The translations under genes and the position numbers were made by a program. From Microbacterium hibisci (GTDB lineage: Bacteria; Actinomycetota; Actinomycetes; Actinomycetales; Microbacteriaceae): a DNA stretch of 64,000 bases. Location: NCBI RefSeq assembly GCF_015278255.1, contig NZ_JADIJC010000005.1, positions 296,211 to 360,210 of the forward strand, given 5' to 3'. Of this stretch, positions 42,566 to 52,453 are shown piece by piece. Every line of letters starts with the position of its first letter. The stretch's first letter is position 1. Below the pieces are notes generated by a model that did no database searches, was not told where the DNA came from, and saw only the letters and a program-made list of their open reading frames with translations.

Positions 42566-43738
42566 ATGATCGTCGTCGACGTCCTCGTCATCCTCCTCCT
42601 GGTCCTCGCCTGCATCGCCGGCGTCCAGCGCGGCTTCTTCGCCAGTATCGGCACGCTCGCCGGGCTCGCGGCCGGCGCCTTCGCGGCGTACTGGCTGACC
42701 CCGCTGGTCAGCGCGTGGGTGCCTTCCCCCGTCTGGCGCGGCCCCGCCGTGCTGATCACCGCGGTCGGCCTGGTCTTCGCCGGTGCGGCGGTGGGAGCGG
42801 CGATCGGCTCGGCGCTGCGCTCGGGTGCCGACCGGCTCAAGCTGCGCGCTCTCGAACGGTTCCTCGGCGGCATCGCCTCCGTGCTCGCCGCCGTGCTGGC
42901 GCTCGCCCTCGTGGCGCCCGCGATCGCCGTGGCGGGCATCCCGGTCGTCTCGTCCGCGGTGGCCTCGTCGAGCATCCTGCGGGGGATCGAGGCGGCGACG
43001 CCCGACCCGGTGGCCGCCGCGCTGGCGCAGCTGCGAGGGGCGTTCCTCGACGAAGGACTCCCGGGGCTCGGCCCGCTGCTCGGGCCCGGCACGGTCGAGC
43101 CCGCGCCCCCGGTCGCCCTGGACGATCCGGAACTGCAGCGGGCTGCGGCATCCGTCGCCCGCGTCTCAGGCAATGCCTACGCCTGCGGGCGCGGATCGTC
43201 GGGCACCGGCTTCGTCGTCGCCGAGGACCGCGTGGTCACCAACGCGCACGTGGTCGCCGGCGTCGACACTCCCGTGGTCGAGCTGCCGGGTGTGCCCGCG
43301 CGCGAGGGCCGCGTGGTGTACTTCGACCCGGTGGACGACCTCGCCGTGATCGCGGTCGACGACCTGGGTGCGGCGGTGCTGCCCTTCTCGCCGACACTCG
43401 CAGAGGGCGAGGCCGCGGTCGTGCAGGGCTACCCGTTCGGCGGCCCCTTCACGATGGTGCCGGCCGGGGTGCGCTCGGTGGGCACGGCGAACGTGCCCGA
43501 CGTGTACGACGGCTCATGGAATCCGCGCGAGATCTACGCCCTGCAGGCGACGGTGCGCCCCGGCAACTCCGGCGGCCCGCTGCTGACGGCGGACGGCGCC
43601 GTGGCCGGTGTGGTGTTCGCGCGCGCGGAGGACGACGAGAACCTCGGCTACGCGATGACGATGGCTGAGCTGACGCCGGTCGCGGAGCGCGCGCCGTCGC
43701 TGTCGAACACCGTGTCGTCGGGTTCCTGCGTCGGCTGA
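42566..43738 (+). CDS. CvpA-domain membrane serine protease (MarP-like)
   Basis: A 390-residue protein with a colicin V production (CvpA) membrane domain at residues 1-165 (four helices) and a trypsin-like periplasmic protease domain at about 195-390. The catalytic triad is seen in TNAHVV (His), DDLAVI (Asp) and RPGNSGGP (Ser). This is the architecture of mycobacterial MarP (Rv3671c), which is required for acid resistance. A Cys pair (YACGR ... SCVG) can form the disulfide reported for MarP. ATG 42566 has AAAGGGG upstream. Confidence 0.88.
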   Translation: MIVVDVLVILLLVLACIAGVQRGFFASIGTLAGLAAGAFAAYWLTPLVSAWVPSPVWRGPAVLITAVGLVFAGAAVGAAIGSALRSGADRLKLRALERFLGGIASVLAAVLALALVAPAIAVAGIPVVSSAVASSSILRGIEAATPDPVAAALAQLRGAFLDEGLPGLGPLLGPGTVEPAPPVALDDPELQRAAASVARVSGNAYACGRGSSGTGFVVAEDRVVTNAHVVAGVDTPVVELPGVPAREGRVVYFDPVDDLAVIAVDDLGAAVLPFSPTLAEGEAAVVQGYPFGGPFTMVPAGVRSVGTANVPDVYDGSWNPREIYALQATVRPGNSGGPLLTADGAVAGVVFARAEDDENLGYAMTMAELTPVAERAPSLSNTVSSGSCVG

Positions 43739-43786
43739 CGGCGTCGCCGGGTATGCTGGCACCGCAAGTCAATAACGGCCCATCAC

Positions 43787-44095
43787 CCGGGCGGGAGAGC
43801 CTCGGCAGCGCGATCGCCGAGCACCGAAGGAGCAAGCCTCCCCGCCAATCTCTCAGGTACGCGTACCGTTCGGGCAGGCCGACTCTGGAAAGCGATTTCG
43901 AGCGCAGCAAGAAATCGGGTTGAGTGAGGCGCCCCGGCGCCGCATCGAAACCTCCCACGTGAGACAACCGCTACGCGTCTCCACGTGATCGCTCGCGAAT
44001 CCGCCGACGGTGAAACCCCGCTCCCTCGCAGGACCGGGCGAAACTCTCAGGCCGATGACAGAGGGGGAGTTCACAGGCGCCGCTCGGCGTCTGCC
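43787..44095 (+). ncRNA. Tandem glycine riboswitch of the gcv operon
   Basis: Aptamer 1 (about 43787-43893) has GGGAGAG, CACCGAAGGAGCAA, CTCTCAGGTAC and GACTCTGGAAAG. Aptamer 2 (about 43960-44075) has GACGGTGAAACC, GCGAAACTCTCAGG and GACAGAGGGGGAG. These are the conserved parts of the two glycine-binding domains, and gcvT starts about 20-40 nt later. The linker between aptamers contains GGCGCC-CC-GGCGCC and a CACGTG hairpin and is longer than usual. Glycine-induced expression of the cleavage operon is the inferred role; I see a TATGCT -10 box at 43752. Confidence 0.88.
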
Positions 44096-44116
44096 CGTCC
44101 GCGACCGGGAGAACTC

Positions 44117-45235
44117 ATGTCAGAACTCCGAACGACTGCCCTGCACGACCGCCACGAGGCGCTCGGCGGCTCCTTCACCGACTTCGGCGGCTGGCTCATG
44201 CCGGTGCGCTACAGCTCCGACCTCGCCGAGCACCACGCCGTGCGCACCGCGGCCGGCCTGTTCGACATCTCGCACATGGCCGAGTTCGCGGTCGAGGGTG
44301 CCGGTGCCGCCGCCTTCCTCGACTACGCGCTGGCGGGGGCGATCTCGCCGATGCGCGTCGGCAAGGCGAAGTACTCGCTCGTGCTCGCCGAGTCGGGCGG
44401 CATCGTCGACGACGTGATCGTGTACCGCATCGCCGAGCACCGGTTCCTCGTGATCGCGAATGCGGGGAATCGGGATGCCGTCGCCACGGCGTTCGCAGCG
44501 CGCATCGGCGCGTTCGACGTGGAGGTCGACGACCACACCGACGGCATGGCCCTCATGGCGGTGCAGGGCCCCGCCTCGCGCGACATCGTCGAGGCGACCG
44601 ACGTGGTGACGGATGTCACCCCGGCTCTCGCCGACCTCGGCTACTACGCGTGGGCCTCGGGAACGTTCGACGGCGAGCCGCTGTTCGTGGCACGCACCGG
44701 GTACACGGGTGAGGACGGCTACGAGCTGCTGGTGCCCAACCGCGCCGCAGGCGCCCTGTGGGACGCGCTCCTGGCCGCGGGCGAGCCGCTCGGCCTCGTG
44801 CCTGCCGGTCTTGCCGCGCGCGACACTCTGCGTCTGGAGGCGGGCATGCCGCTGTACGGCCATGAGCTGTCGCTCGACATCGTGCCCGCCCAGGCCGGCC
44901 TCGGCCGCGTGGTCGCGGTCGACAAGGAGGACTTCGTCGGCAAGTCCGGCCTCGCCGCCGTCGTGGCCTCCGACGCGCCGGTGCTGGTCGGGCTGGTGTC
45001 GGAGGGAAGGCGCGCCGGGCGCGCCGGCTACGCGGTCTTCGACGGAGCCGACGCGGCCACCCCGGCCGGCGAGATCACGAGCGGTGCGCTCAGCCCGACG
45101 CTCGGGCATCCCATCGCCATGGCCTTCGTCTCGCCATCCCTGAGCGAGCCCGGAACCCTTCTCTTCATCGACGTGCGAGGAACCCGCATCCCCGCGACCG
45201 TGACCGCCCTGCCCTTCTACCGGAGGAACTCATGA
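44117..45235 (+). CDS. gcvT: Glycine cleavage system T protein (aminomethyltransferase)
   Basis: Transfers the methylene group from lipoyl-bound aminomethyl to tetrahydrofolate, releasing ammonia; 372 residues. Typical GCV_T segments are visible: [47 protein letters not shown] and [19 protein letters not shown]. The start ATG 44117 has GGGAGAA upstream, 22-40 nt beyond the riboswitch. The stop overlaps the gcvH start (ATGA). Confidence 0.96.
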   Translation: MSELRTTALHDRHEALGGSFTDFGGWLMPVRYSSDLAEHHAVRTAAGLFDISHMAEFAVEGAGAAAFLDYALAGAISPMRVGKAKYSLVLAESGGIVDDVIVYRIAEHRFLVIANAGNRDAVATAFAARIGAFDVEVDDHTDGMALMAVQGPASRDIVEATDVVTDVTPALADLGYYAWASGTFDGEPLFVARTGYTGEDGYELLVPNRAAGALWDALLAAGEPLGLVPAGLAARDTLRLEAGMPLYGHELSLDIVPAQAGLGRVVAVDKEDFVGKSGLAAVVASDAPVLVGLVSEGRRAGRAGYAVFDGADAATPAGEITSGALSPTLGHPIAMAFVSPSLSEPGTLLFIDVRGTRIPATVTALPFYRRNS

Positions 45236-45615
45236 CCGATCTCACCGCCCTGAAGTACACCGCCGAGCACGAGTGGGTCGCCGTCGATGGCGATGTCGCC
45301 ACGGTCGGCATCACCGAGTATGCGGCCGACAAGCTCGGCGACGTCGTCTTCGTCGAGCTCCCGGCCGTGGGGAGCTCTGTGACCGCGGCCACCGTCGTCG
45401 GCGAGATCGAGTCCACGAAGTCGGTCGGCGAGCTCTACGCGCCGGTGACGGGCGAGGTGCTCGCGGTGAACGACGCCGTGGTCGACGACCCGTCGCTCGT
45501 CAACGCCGACCCGTTCGGGGCCGGCTGGCTCGTCAAGATCAGCGTCGACGCGGCATCCCTCGACGGCCTTCTCGACCGCGACGCCTACATCTCGCTCACG
45601 GGCGGCGCCGAATGA
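45232..45615 (+). CDS. gcvH: Glycine cleavage system H protein
   Basis: A 127-residue lipoyl carrier that shuttles the aminomethyl group among P, T and L proteins. The lipoylated lysine is in [15 protein letters not shown]. The N-terminus [30 protein letters not shown] is typical. It overlaps gcvT and gcvP by 4 nt on each side. No lipoylation gene is in the window. Confidence 0.96.
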   Translation: MTDLTALKYTAEHEWVAVDGDVATVGITEYAADKLGDVVFVELPAVGSSVTAATVVGEIESTKSVGELYAPVTGEVLAVNDAVVDDPSLVNADPFGAGWLVKISVDAASLDGLLDRDAYISLTGGAE

Positions 45616-48521
45616 CGGGTTCGTTCTCCGATCGTCACATCGGAACGGATGCCGCGGCCCAGCGCCTCATGCTCGGCGCCCTGGGCTACGACACCGTCGA
45701 TGCCCTCGTCGAGGCGGCGGTTCCGGCATCCATCCACGCGAAGCCCCGCGCCACGAGCGACATACCCCCGGCGGCGACCGAGGCCGAGGCGCTCGCCGAG
45801 CTGCGCGCGCTCGCCTCGCAGAACCGCGTCGCGCGGCCGATGATCGGCCTCGGCTACGCCGACACGTTCACGCCCTCGGTGATCGCGCGCAACGTGCTCG
45901 AGAACCCGTCCTGGTACACGGCGTACACGCCGTACCAGCCCGAGATCTCGCAGGGCCGCCTCGAGGCGCTGATCAACTTCCAGACGATGGTGACCGATCT
46001 CACCGGCCTCGCGACCGCGAACGCGTCGATGCTCGACGAGTCGACCGCCGTCGTCGAGGGAATGCTCGTCGCGCGTCGCGGCTCGAAGTCGGCGTCGAAC
46101 GTGTTCGTGGTCGATGCCGACACACTGCCGCAGACGAAGGCGCTGCTCGCGCACCGCGCGGCCGCCGTCGGCATCGAGCTGCTCGAGCTCGACCTCGCTC
46201 ACGGCGCGCCCTTCGAGAACGCGGCCGGTGAGCCTGTCGAGCCGTTCGGCGTGCTGGTGCAGTACCCGGGCGCCTCGGGCAACGTGTGGGACCCGTCGGG
46301 CGTCGTCGACGCCGCGCACGTCGCGGGTGCCCTCGTCGTGGTCGCCGCCGACATCCTCGCGCTCACGCTGCTGCGCTCGCCCGGCTCGTTCGGCGCCGAC
46401 GTCGCGGTGGGCACGACCCAGCGCTTCGGTGTGCCGCTCGGCTTCGGCGGGCCGCACGCCGGCTACATGGCGGTGCGGCAAGGATTGGAGCGTCAGCTGC
46501 CCGGACGTCTCGTCGGGGTCTCGCAGGACGCCGCGGGCCACCCCGCGTACCGCCTCGCGCTCCAGACGCGCGAGCAGCACATCCGACGGGAGAAGGCCAC
46601 GTCCAACATCTGCACCTCGCAGGTGCTCCTGGCCGTCATGGCGTCGATGTATGCGGTGTACCACGGCCCCGAGGGTCTGCGTGCGATCGCGACCGACGTC
46701 GCGAAGAAGGCGGAGGCCCTGGCCGCGCGGCTGCGCTCGTACGGGCTGTCGCTGCGCTCGGACTCGTTCTTCGACACCATCCGCGTGGCCACGCCCGGCG
46801 CCTCGCGCCGGGTGATCGAGCGCGCACGGGAGCGCGGCTACCAGCTGTTCTGGGCCGATGACGCGACCGTCGGCGTGTCGGTCGACGAGACGACCACGGC
46901 CGACGACCTCGCAGCCGTGGCGTGGGCGTTCGGTCTGCCCGAGGGCGAGTTCCTCGGCGCGGGTGAGCAGGGCGAGCGGGTGCTGCCGTTCACGGATGCC
47001 GCGCCCCTGGCGGGCGTGCCGTCCGGGCTGCACCGCGTGGAGGAGTTCCTGACGCACCCCGTGTTCAACACGCACCGGTCCGAGACCGCGATGATGCGCT
47101 ACCTCAAGCAGCTGAGCGACCGCGACTACGCGCTCGACCGCGGCATGATCCCGCTCGGCTCGTGCACGATGAAGCTCAACGCGGCGACCGAGATGGCCGC
47201 CGTGTCGTGGCCCGACTTCTCGCGCGTGCACCCGTTCGCGCCGGAGGACGACGTGCGCGGCTACCTCGCTCTCATCGAGCAGCTGGAGGTCTGGCTCGCC
47301 GAGGTCACCGGCTACGACGCGGTCTCGCTGCAGCCGAACGCCGGCTCGCAGGGCGAGCTCGCGGGGCTCATGGCGATCCGCGGATACCACCGCGCGAACG
47401 GCGATCTCGACCGCACGGTGTGCCTCATCCCGTCGTCGGCGCACGGCACGAACGCCGCCTCGGCCGTGCTCGCCGGCATGCGCGTGGTCGTGGTCGCGTG
47501 CGACGACGCCGGCAACGTCGACCTCGACGACCTGCGCGCGAAGATCGCCGCGCACGCCGGTGAGCTCTCCGCGCTCATGATCACGTACCCGTCGACGCAC
47601 GGCGTCTACGAGCACGACGTACTCGAGATCACCCAGGCGGTGCACGACGCCGGCGGTCAGGTGTACGTCGACGGCGCCAACCTCAACGCGCTCCTCGGCT
47701 ACGCACGGTTCGGCGATCTGGGCGGCGACGTCTCGCACCTCAACCTGCACAAGACGTTCGCGATCCCGCACGGCGGCGGCGGGCCGGGCGTCGGCCCGGT
47801 GGCCGCGAAGGCGCACCTCGCGCCGTACCTGCCGTCGCACCCGTTCTCGCAGCGCACCGACCACGCGGGCGGCGTCTTCGACGGCGGACCCATCTCGGCG
47901 GCACCGCACGGGTCTGCCGGCATCCTTCCCATCTCGTGGGCGTACGTCCGCATGATGGGCGCGCAGGGCCTGCGGGATGCCACGGCCGCCGCCGTCCTCG
48001 CGGCGAACTACATCGCCCTGCGCCTGAAGGACCACTACCCGGTCCTGTACGCCGGCGAGGGCGGGCTGGTGGCTCACGAGTGCATCCTCGACCTGCGGCC
48101 GCTGCGCGAGGCGACGGGCGTGACAGTGGACGACGTGGCCAAGCGCCTGATCGACTACGGCTTCCACGCCCCGACCATGTCGTTCCCCGTGGCGGGCACG
48201 CTCATGGTCGAGCCGACGGAGTCCGAGGACCTGGCCGAGATCGAGCGCTTCATCGAGGCGATGATCGCGATCAAGGCCGAGGCGGACCGGGTCGGCGCGG
48301 GGGAGTGGCCGCAGGGCGACAACCCGCTCGCGAACGCGCCGCACACGGCCGAGTCCGTCGTCTCGGGTTCGTGGGAGCACCCGTACACCCGGGAGACGGC
48401 CGTGTACCCGGTGCACACGCTCGTCCGGACGAAGTACTGGCCCCCGGTCCGACGCATCGACCAGGCCTACGGCGACCGCAACCTCGTGTGCGCCTGCCCA
48501 CCCATCGAGGCCTTCGCCTGA
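45612..48521 (+). CDS. gcvP: Glycine dehydrogenase (P protein)
   Basis: PLP-dependent glycine decarboxylase of the cleavage system, 969 residues: a fused form with homologous halves of about 450 and 480 residues. The N-terminus [17 protein letters not shown] and the first-half segment [20 protein letters not shown] are diagnostic; the PLP lysine is in [16 protein letters not shown] in the second half. Its end is followed by the first of two long palindromes. The gcvTHP operon provides one-carbon units and glycine catabolism; lpd is elsewhere. Confidence 0.97.
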   Translation: MTGSFSDRHIGTDAAAQRLMLGALGYDTVDALVEAAVPASIHAKPRATSDIPPAATEAEALAELRALASQNRVARPMIGLGYADTFTPSVIARNVLENPSWYTAYTPYQPEISQGRLEALINFQTMVTDLTGLATANASMLDESTAVVEGMLVARRGSKSASNVFVVDADTLPQTKALLAHRAAAVGIELLELDLAHGAPFENAAGEPVEPFGVLVQYPGASGNVWDPSGVVDAAHVAGALVVVAADILALTLLRSPGSFGADVAVGTTQRFGVPLGFGGPHAGYMAVRQGLERQLPGRLVGVSQDAAGHPAYRLALQTREQHIRREKATSNICTSQVLLAVMASMYAVYHGPEGLRAIATDVAKKAEALAARLRSYGLSLRSDSFFDTIRVATPGASRRVIERARERGYQLFWADDATVGVSVDETTTADDLAAVAWAFGLPEGEFLGAGEQGERVLPFTDAAPLAGVPSGLHRVEEFLTHPVFNTHRSETAMMRYLKQLSDRDYALDRGMIPLGSCTMKLNAATEMAAVSWPDFSRVHPFAPEDDVRGYLALIEQLEVWLAEVTGYDAVSLQPNAGSQGELAGLMAIRGYHRANGDLDRTVCLIPSSAHGTNAASAVLAGMRVVVVACDDAGNVDLDDLRAKIAAHAGELSALMITYPSTHGVYEHDVLEITQAVHDAGGQVYVDGANLNALLGYARFGDLGGDVSHLNLHKTFAIPHGGGGPGVGPVAAKAHLAPYLPSHPFSQRTDHAGGVFDGGPISAAPHGSAGILPISWAYVRMMGAQGLRDATAAAVLAANYIALRLKDHYPVLYAGEGGLVAHECILDLRPLREATGVTVDDVAKRLIDYGFHAPTMSFPVAGTLMVEPTESEDLAEIERFIEAMIAIKAEADRVGAGEWPQGDNPLANAPHTAESVVSGSWEHPYTRETAVYPVHTLVRTKYWPPVRRIDQAYGDRNLVCACPPIEAFA

Positions 48522-48559
48522 CGCTCACCCCTTCGCCCCCCGCCCGCCGCCCGCCCTTT

Positions 48560-48632
48560 CCGCGAGAATCCATCTGGAGGACGAGACCTTGGCGACCACC
48601 CGAGGTCTCGTCTTCCAGATGGATTCTCGCGG
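48560..48632. repeat. 30-bp-arm palindrome, copy 1 of the twin element
   Basis: The left arm 48560-48589 and right arm 48603-48632 are complementary at 29 of 30 positions, with a 13-nt loop; the single difference is a G-T pair in RNA. The arm core is GAGAATCCATCTGGAGGACG. It lies between gcvP (plus) and the truncated gene (minus), which converge here, so it may also act as a terminator. The arms match copy 2 at 49394 over 29 nt. Confidence 0.9.
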
Positions 48633-48671
48633 GATGTCGTGGAGCGTCGTCGGCGGCGGCGCAAGAGCGGG

Positions 48672-49283
48672 TCAAGCCTTGATGGGCGCCGAGGTCGCTC
48701 GGGGTGGGCGAGGTGCGACCGCCCGCTTGAGTGACAGGAGCGCAGCGGCGTTCTCGGGCAGGCTGGCGTGGAGGCCCGCGCCCTGAAGGAGTCCTCGCAG
48801 AGGCGAGATGGTGGTCGCCTCGGCCCACCCCCAGTGCACGACCGCGCGCCACCGTTCACGCAGCCGTGCGTCCCTCGCGGCTTGGCGCCGCAGCAACGTC
48901 CGCGGGTCGCCGAATCGGCCGTCGAGCTTCAGGTCGCCATCGGCCTCGCCGACAAGCGAGATGTCCGGCCAGGCGAAGTCTGCGCGATCTTCCACTCCCG
49001 AGGCAGACATCGACGTGACTTGTAGCTCCGGCGACGGAAACCCCAGCCACTCGATCACCGCGCGACTGACTGACTCGAATGGCGTCTCGGCGGCGTGCAC
49101 ACGTGTGAGATAGCGGTCCCACGGCATCAGCTCGGTCCAGGCGCCCGCGGGCGCATAGATTCCGGCCCGCACGCGGACGAGTTCGCCTCGCGTGAGCGCG
49201 CGCTCCGGATGCGGCACCTCGTCGGCGCGGAACAGTGGGACCGGGCATGGCCTGACCTCGACAGCACTGGAGAGTATCGGCAT
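48672..49283 (-). CDS. AbiEi/endonuclease-like protein with apparent internal deletion
   Basis: A 203-residue protein with two parts. Residues 15-65 resemble the N-terminus of a common actinobacterial ~300-residue family (FRADEVPHPERALTRGELVRVRAGIYAPAGAW, then RYLTRVHAAE). Residues 70-180 resemble its C-terminal DUF559/Vsr-like nuclease part (SVSRAVIEWLGFPSPELQV, RADFAWPDISLVGEADG, VVHWGWAEA). In the family these are separated by about 100 residues, which seem to be missing here in frame. The protein may be non-functional. It is bracketed by the twin palindromes. Function uncertain; toxin-antitoxin/phage-defence relation is weak inference. Confidence 0.55.
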   Translation of the reverse strand: MPILSSAVEVRPCPVPLFRADEVPHPERALTRGELVRVRAGIYAPAGAWTELMPWDRYLTRVHAAETPFESVSRAVIEWLGFPSPELQVTSMSASGVEDRADFAWPDISLVGEADGDLKLDGRFGDPRTLLRRQAARDARLRERWRAVVHWGWAEATTISPLRGLLQGAGLHASLPENAAALLSLKRAVAPRPPRATSAPIKA

Positions 49284-49393
49284 CCCCCTACGATCTCGTC
49301 AGGTCACCGCGCGCGGCCATCAATCGCGCGGACCAGTGAGCACTCGCTGTGCGTGGCCGACTGTGGAGGAGTCCGCGACACGCGCATCCCACA

Positions 49394-49466
49394 CCGCGAG
49401 AATCCATCTGGAGGACGAGACCGCGGTTAAGGCCCAGGGTCTCGTCCTCCAGATGGATTCTCGCGG
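49394..49466. repeat. 29-bp-arm palindrome, copy 2 of the twin element
   Basis: The arms 49394-49422 and 49438-49466 are perfect complements; the loop is 15 nt. The arm is the same sequence as in copy 1 at 48560 (GAGAATCCATCTGGAGGACG core), while the loops differ. It lies just beyond the CPBP protease stop codon. Two copies with conserved arms and unrelated loops resemble REP-type or transcript-end elements. Confidence 0.9.
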
Positions 49467-49496
49467 CCAGTGCGGCGGACGCCGCGGGCGCCGCGC

Positions 49497-50360
49497 CTAG
49501 GGCGCCGCGGTCGGGGTGGGGGAGGGGGTCGGGGTCGGCGACGGGATCGGGGCGAACACGCCGGGCCACAGGGCTGCGGCGAGGGGGTAGCCGACGAACG
49601 CGACGATGTCGAGCAGCGTGTGCGCGACGACGAGCGGCATGACGCGACCCCAACGGCGATAGCACCAGCCGAACACGACACCCATCACGACGTTGCCGAC
49701 GATCGCGCCGATGCCCTGATAGGCGTGGTACGCGCCGCGCAGCGCCGCCGCCGTCAGGATGATCGACCAGTCGCTCCAGCCCAGTCGGCGCAGCCGATCG
49801 AAGAGATACCCGATGAAGATGACCTCTTCGGTCAGACCCGCGCGAAGCGCGGACAGCACCAGGAGCGGCACGGTCCACCACGCGGCGTCCAGCGGCGAGG
49901 CCACGACGGCGACGGTGATCCCCATGGCCCGGCCGGCAGCGTAGAGGGCGAGCCCCGGAAGGCCGATGACGGCGGCGAGCAGGATGCCGCGACCGAGGTC
50001 GCTGCCCGGCCTCGTGAAGTCCAGCCCGATCCGGCGCAGCGCGTTGCTGCCCGGTTCCCAGAGCAGATAGACGACGAGCGCGACGAGGGCCAGGTCGAAG
50101 AAGACGGAGAGGAGCTGGTAGATCACGTCCCAGAGCGCCTGCGCGTCGCGCGCGGGGTTGACCTGCGTCTGCTGCTGTCCGAGCGGCACGGGGGCGAGGA
50201 GCTTGCGGACGAGCGAGAGCACCGAGTAGATCGCGGACTGTCCGACGGTGATCGCCAGGACGATCCAGACCTCCCAGACGAGCCGGCGCCGCGCATAGCG
50301 ATCGAGGGGCGACAGGGTAGTGGATTCCCTCCTGTCGGCGGCACGGTTGGGAGGGGTCAT
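49497..50360 (-). CDS. CPBP family intramembrane metalloprotease
   Basis: A 287-residue CPBP (Abi/CAAX protease-like) membrane protein with about eight helices. The family motifs are visible: EEVIFIGYLFDRLRR (first Glu pair), RGAYHAYQG in place of the FxxxH motif, and HTLLDIVAFVGYPLA (His and Asp). The C-terminus is Pro/Thr-rich. Members process CAAX-like peptides or act in phage resistance; the role here is unknown. The ATG at 50360 has no Shine-Dalgarno; CAATCT lies 6 nt before it. Confidence 0.85.
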   Translation of the reverse strand: MTPPNRAADRRESTTLSPLDRYARRRLVWEVWIVLAITVGQSAIYSVLSLVRKLLAPVPLGQQQTQVNPARDAQALWDVIYQLLSVFFDLALVALVVYLLWEPGSNALRRIGLDFTRPGSDLGRGILLAAVIGLPGLALYAAGRAMGITVAVVASPLDAAWWTVPLLVLSALRAGLTEEVIFIGYLFDRLRRLGWSDWSIILTAAALRGAYHAYQGIGAIVGNVVMGVVFGWCYRRWGRVMPLVVAHTLLDIVAFVGYPLAAALWPGVFAPIPSPTPTPSPTPTAAP

Positions 50361-50424
50361 CTTGTCAGATTGTCACACTCCGCGTCGATTGAGTTAAGGC
50401 TCTGTAACGTTTTCGCCGATCGTT

Positions 50425-50453
50425 TTGACCATCTCACAAGCGGTGCTTATCGT
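50425..50453 (+). promoter_or_regulatory. SigA-type promoter of the second ABC importer operon
   Basis: TTGACC (50425-50430), 17 nt, TATCGT (50448-50453). CGTTTT occurs at 50408, 50421 and 50451 in the same region and may mark a regulator. The transcript start would be about 50460 and the leader about 60 nt. Confidence 0.6.
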
Positions 50454-50519
50454 TTTCCCATCCGCGCGCCCGTCCGGTTGATGCCGAACGTGTGCGCATT
50501 ACCCTGCACAGGAGGAACA

Positions 50520-52370
50520 GTGAGAATTAAGCGCATCTCGACTGCGGTGGCGCTCACCGCAGTCGGCGCACTGGTGATCTCGGGCTGCGCCGCGGGTGGT
50601 GGCGAAGAATCCCCCGACGACTCCGGTCTCGTCGAAGGTTCGTCGATCACGGCTGCGTGGAACCAGGCGTTCTACTCGATGAACGGCAACACGTCGTTCG
50701 GCAACGCGACCGCGAACAACAACATCAACTACCTGGTGCTCGACGGCTTCAACAGCTACGACAACACCCCGCAGCTGGTGAAGAACGACTCGTTCGGCAC
50801 GTACGAGCTCGTCAGCGAGGACCCGCTGACGGTCAAGTACACCGTTGCCGAGGGCAAGAAGTGGTCGGACGGCACCGAGATCGACGCGGCCGACCTGATG
50901 CTGCACTGGGCCGCACTGTCGCGTGCCCTTGACACGCCCGACTTCGACCCGGCCGAGTTCACCGACCCCGAGACCGGCGAGTTCACCGACGCCTTCCCCA
51001 CCGATGTCGTCTACTTCGACTCCGGTGCCACCGAGGGCTCGCAGTTCGGTCTCGTCACCGAGACGCCGGAGCTCGGCGAAGACGGTCGTTCGATCACGAT
51101 GACCTACGACAGCCCGTACGTCGACTGGGAGGTCGCTTACGGCCTGCTGGGCGCCATCCTGCCCGCGCACATCGTCGCGAAGAAGGCCCTCGAGATCGAC
51201 GACAACGCCGAGGCCAAGCAGGCCGTCCTCGACGCCATCGAGAGCGAAGACGCCGAGGCGCTGGCCGCGCTCTCGTCGTTCTGGAACAACGGCTTCAACT
51301 TCACCGAGATGCCGTCGGACCCCGAGCTCGTCACCGCGAGCGGCCCGTACATGATCAGCGACTTCTCGGCTGACGAGTTCGTCACGCTCACCGCGAACCC
51401 CGAGTACACCGGTGACCACGCGCCGAACATCGAAGAGGTCACGATCCGCTTCATCCCCGACCCGCTCGCCGCTGTTCAGGCGCTCGAGAACGGTGAGGTC
51501 GACGTCATCCAGCCGCAGGCGACCGCCGACATCACGACGGCGCTCGAGGGCATCGACGGCATCACGGTCTCGACCGGTGTCGGCGGCACGTACGAGCACG
51601 TCGACCTGCAGATCGCCAACGCCCGCAACCCCGAGAACATCTTCGCGAACCCGCAGGTGCGTGAGGCGTTCATGAAGACGATCCCCCGTCAGGAGATCGT
51701 CGACACGCTCATCAAGCCGATCATCGGCGACGACGCGATCCTCCGTGACTCGTTCATCTTCGTCCCCGGTGCCGAGGGCTACGACGAGTCGTCCGCGAAC
51801 AACGGCTCGGCCGAGTACGCCGAGGTCGACATCGAGGGCGCCAAGGCGCTCCTCGCGGAGTCGGGCGTCACCAACACCGAGGTCTGCCTCCTCTACGCGT
51901 CGAACAACCCGCGCCGCGTGAACGAGTTCGCGCTCATCCAGGCGTCGGCCAACCAGGCCGGCTTCAACGTGACCGACTGCGGCTCGACCGAGTGGGGCGG
52001 GCTGCTGGGAACCCCGGGTGCGTACGACGCCTCGCTGTTCGGCTGGCAGACCACGTCGATCACCGTGACCGACTGGACGGCGAACTTCGTCACCGGCGGC
52101 ATCAACAACAACAGCTTCTACTCGAACGAGCGCATCGACGAGATCTCGAAGGAGATCTCGGGCGAGTTCGACGCTGAGGCTCAGCAGGAGCTGATGATGG
52201 AGGCGGACAAGATCCTCTGGGAGGACTTCTTCGGCCCGACCCTCTTCCAGCACCCCGAGGTCACCGCGATCAGCGACCGTGTGGAGGGCATCGACCCGTC
52301 GATCATCGCTCCCACGATCTTCTGGAACACGTGGGACTGGGCTGTGACGGACGGCGGCTCGGAGGAGTGA
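50520..52370 (+). CDS. ABC transporter family 5 substrate-binding lipoprotein (peptide type)
   Basis: A 616-residue extracellular solute-binding protein. The signal peptide ends with lipobox ISGC at about residues 19-22. Family 5 features include GKKWSDGTEIDAADLMLHW, AVQALENGEVDVIQPQATAD, VREAFMKTIPRQEIVDTL and EHPEVTA-like C-terminal part. The GTG start follows GGAGGAAC. Length, family and gene order suggest oligopeptide or dipeptide transport; the ligand is not decided. The coding bases are notably G+C-rich with acidic protein composition. Confidence 0.9.
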   Translation: MRIKRISTAVALTAVGALVISGCAAGGGEESPDDSGLVEGSSITAAWNQAFYSMNGNTSFGNATANNNINYLVLDGFNSYDNTPQLVKNDSFGTYELVSEDPLTVKYTVAEGKKWSDGTEIDAADLMLHWAALSRALDTPDFDPAEFTDPETGEFTDAFPTDVVYFDSGATEGSQFGLVTETPELGEDGRSITMTYDSPYVDWEVAYGLLGAILPAHIVAKKALEIDDNAEAKQAVLDAIESEDAEALAALSSFWNNGFNFTEMPSDPELVTASGPYMISDFSADEFVTLTANPEYTGDHAPNIEEVTIRFIPDPLAAVQALENGEVDVIQPQATADITTALEGIDGITVSTGVGGTYEHVDLQIANARNPENIFANPQVREAFMKTIPRQEIVDTLIKPIIGDDAILRDSFIFVPGAEGYDESSANNGSAEYAEVDIEGAKALLAESGVTNTEVCLLYASNNPRRVNEFALIQASANQAGFNVTDCGSTEWGGLLGTPGAYDASLFGWQTTSITVTDWTANFVTGGINNNSFYSNERIDEISKEISGEFDAEAQQELMMEADKILWEDFFGPTLFQHPEVTAISDRVEGIDPSIIAPTIFWNTWDWAVTDGGSEE

Positions 52371-52415
52371 TCGTCGTACGGTAGTCGCCCGGGCTCCGGC
52401 CCGGATGATCACCGA

Positions 52416-52453
52416 GGTGGGGTGCAGGTCACCAAGGGGACCTGCACCCCACC
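52416..52453 (+). promoter_or_regulatory. 15-bp stem-loop between binding protein and permease genes
   Basis: GGTGGGGTGCAGGTC / GACCTGCACCCCACC with an 8-nt loop, followed by TAGACT at 52458 and a second stem GAGGCGGGC / GCCCGCCTC (52481-52504). It lies 45 nt after the binding protein stop. Likely effects are a partial terminator or mRNA stabiliser giving excess binding protein, with a possible second promoter. Confidence 0.6.

Noticed and set aside
45585..48416. A very long open reading frame (943 codons) on the minus strand opposite gcvP and gcvH
   Set aside because: It is the mirror of a high-G+C coding sequence: Arg/Val/Asp-rich without any domain, and gcvP on the plus strand is unmistakable.
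48560..48632. The palindromes as insertion-sequence ends
   Set aside because: There is no transposase or target duplication, and the inverted arms face each other inside each copy rather than flanking a transposase gene.
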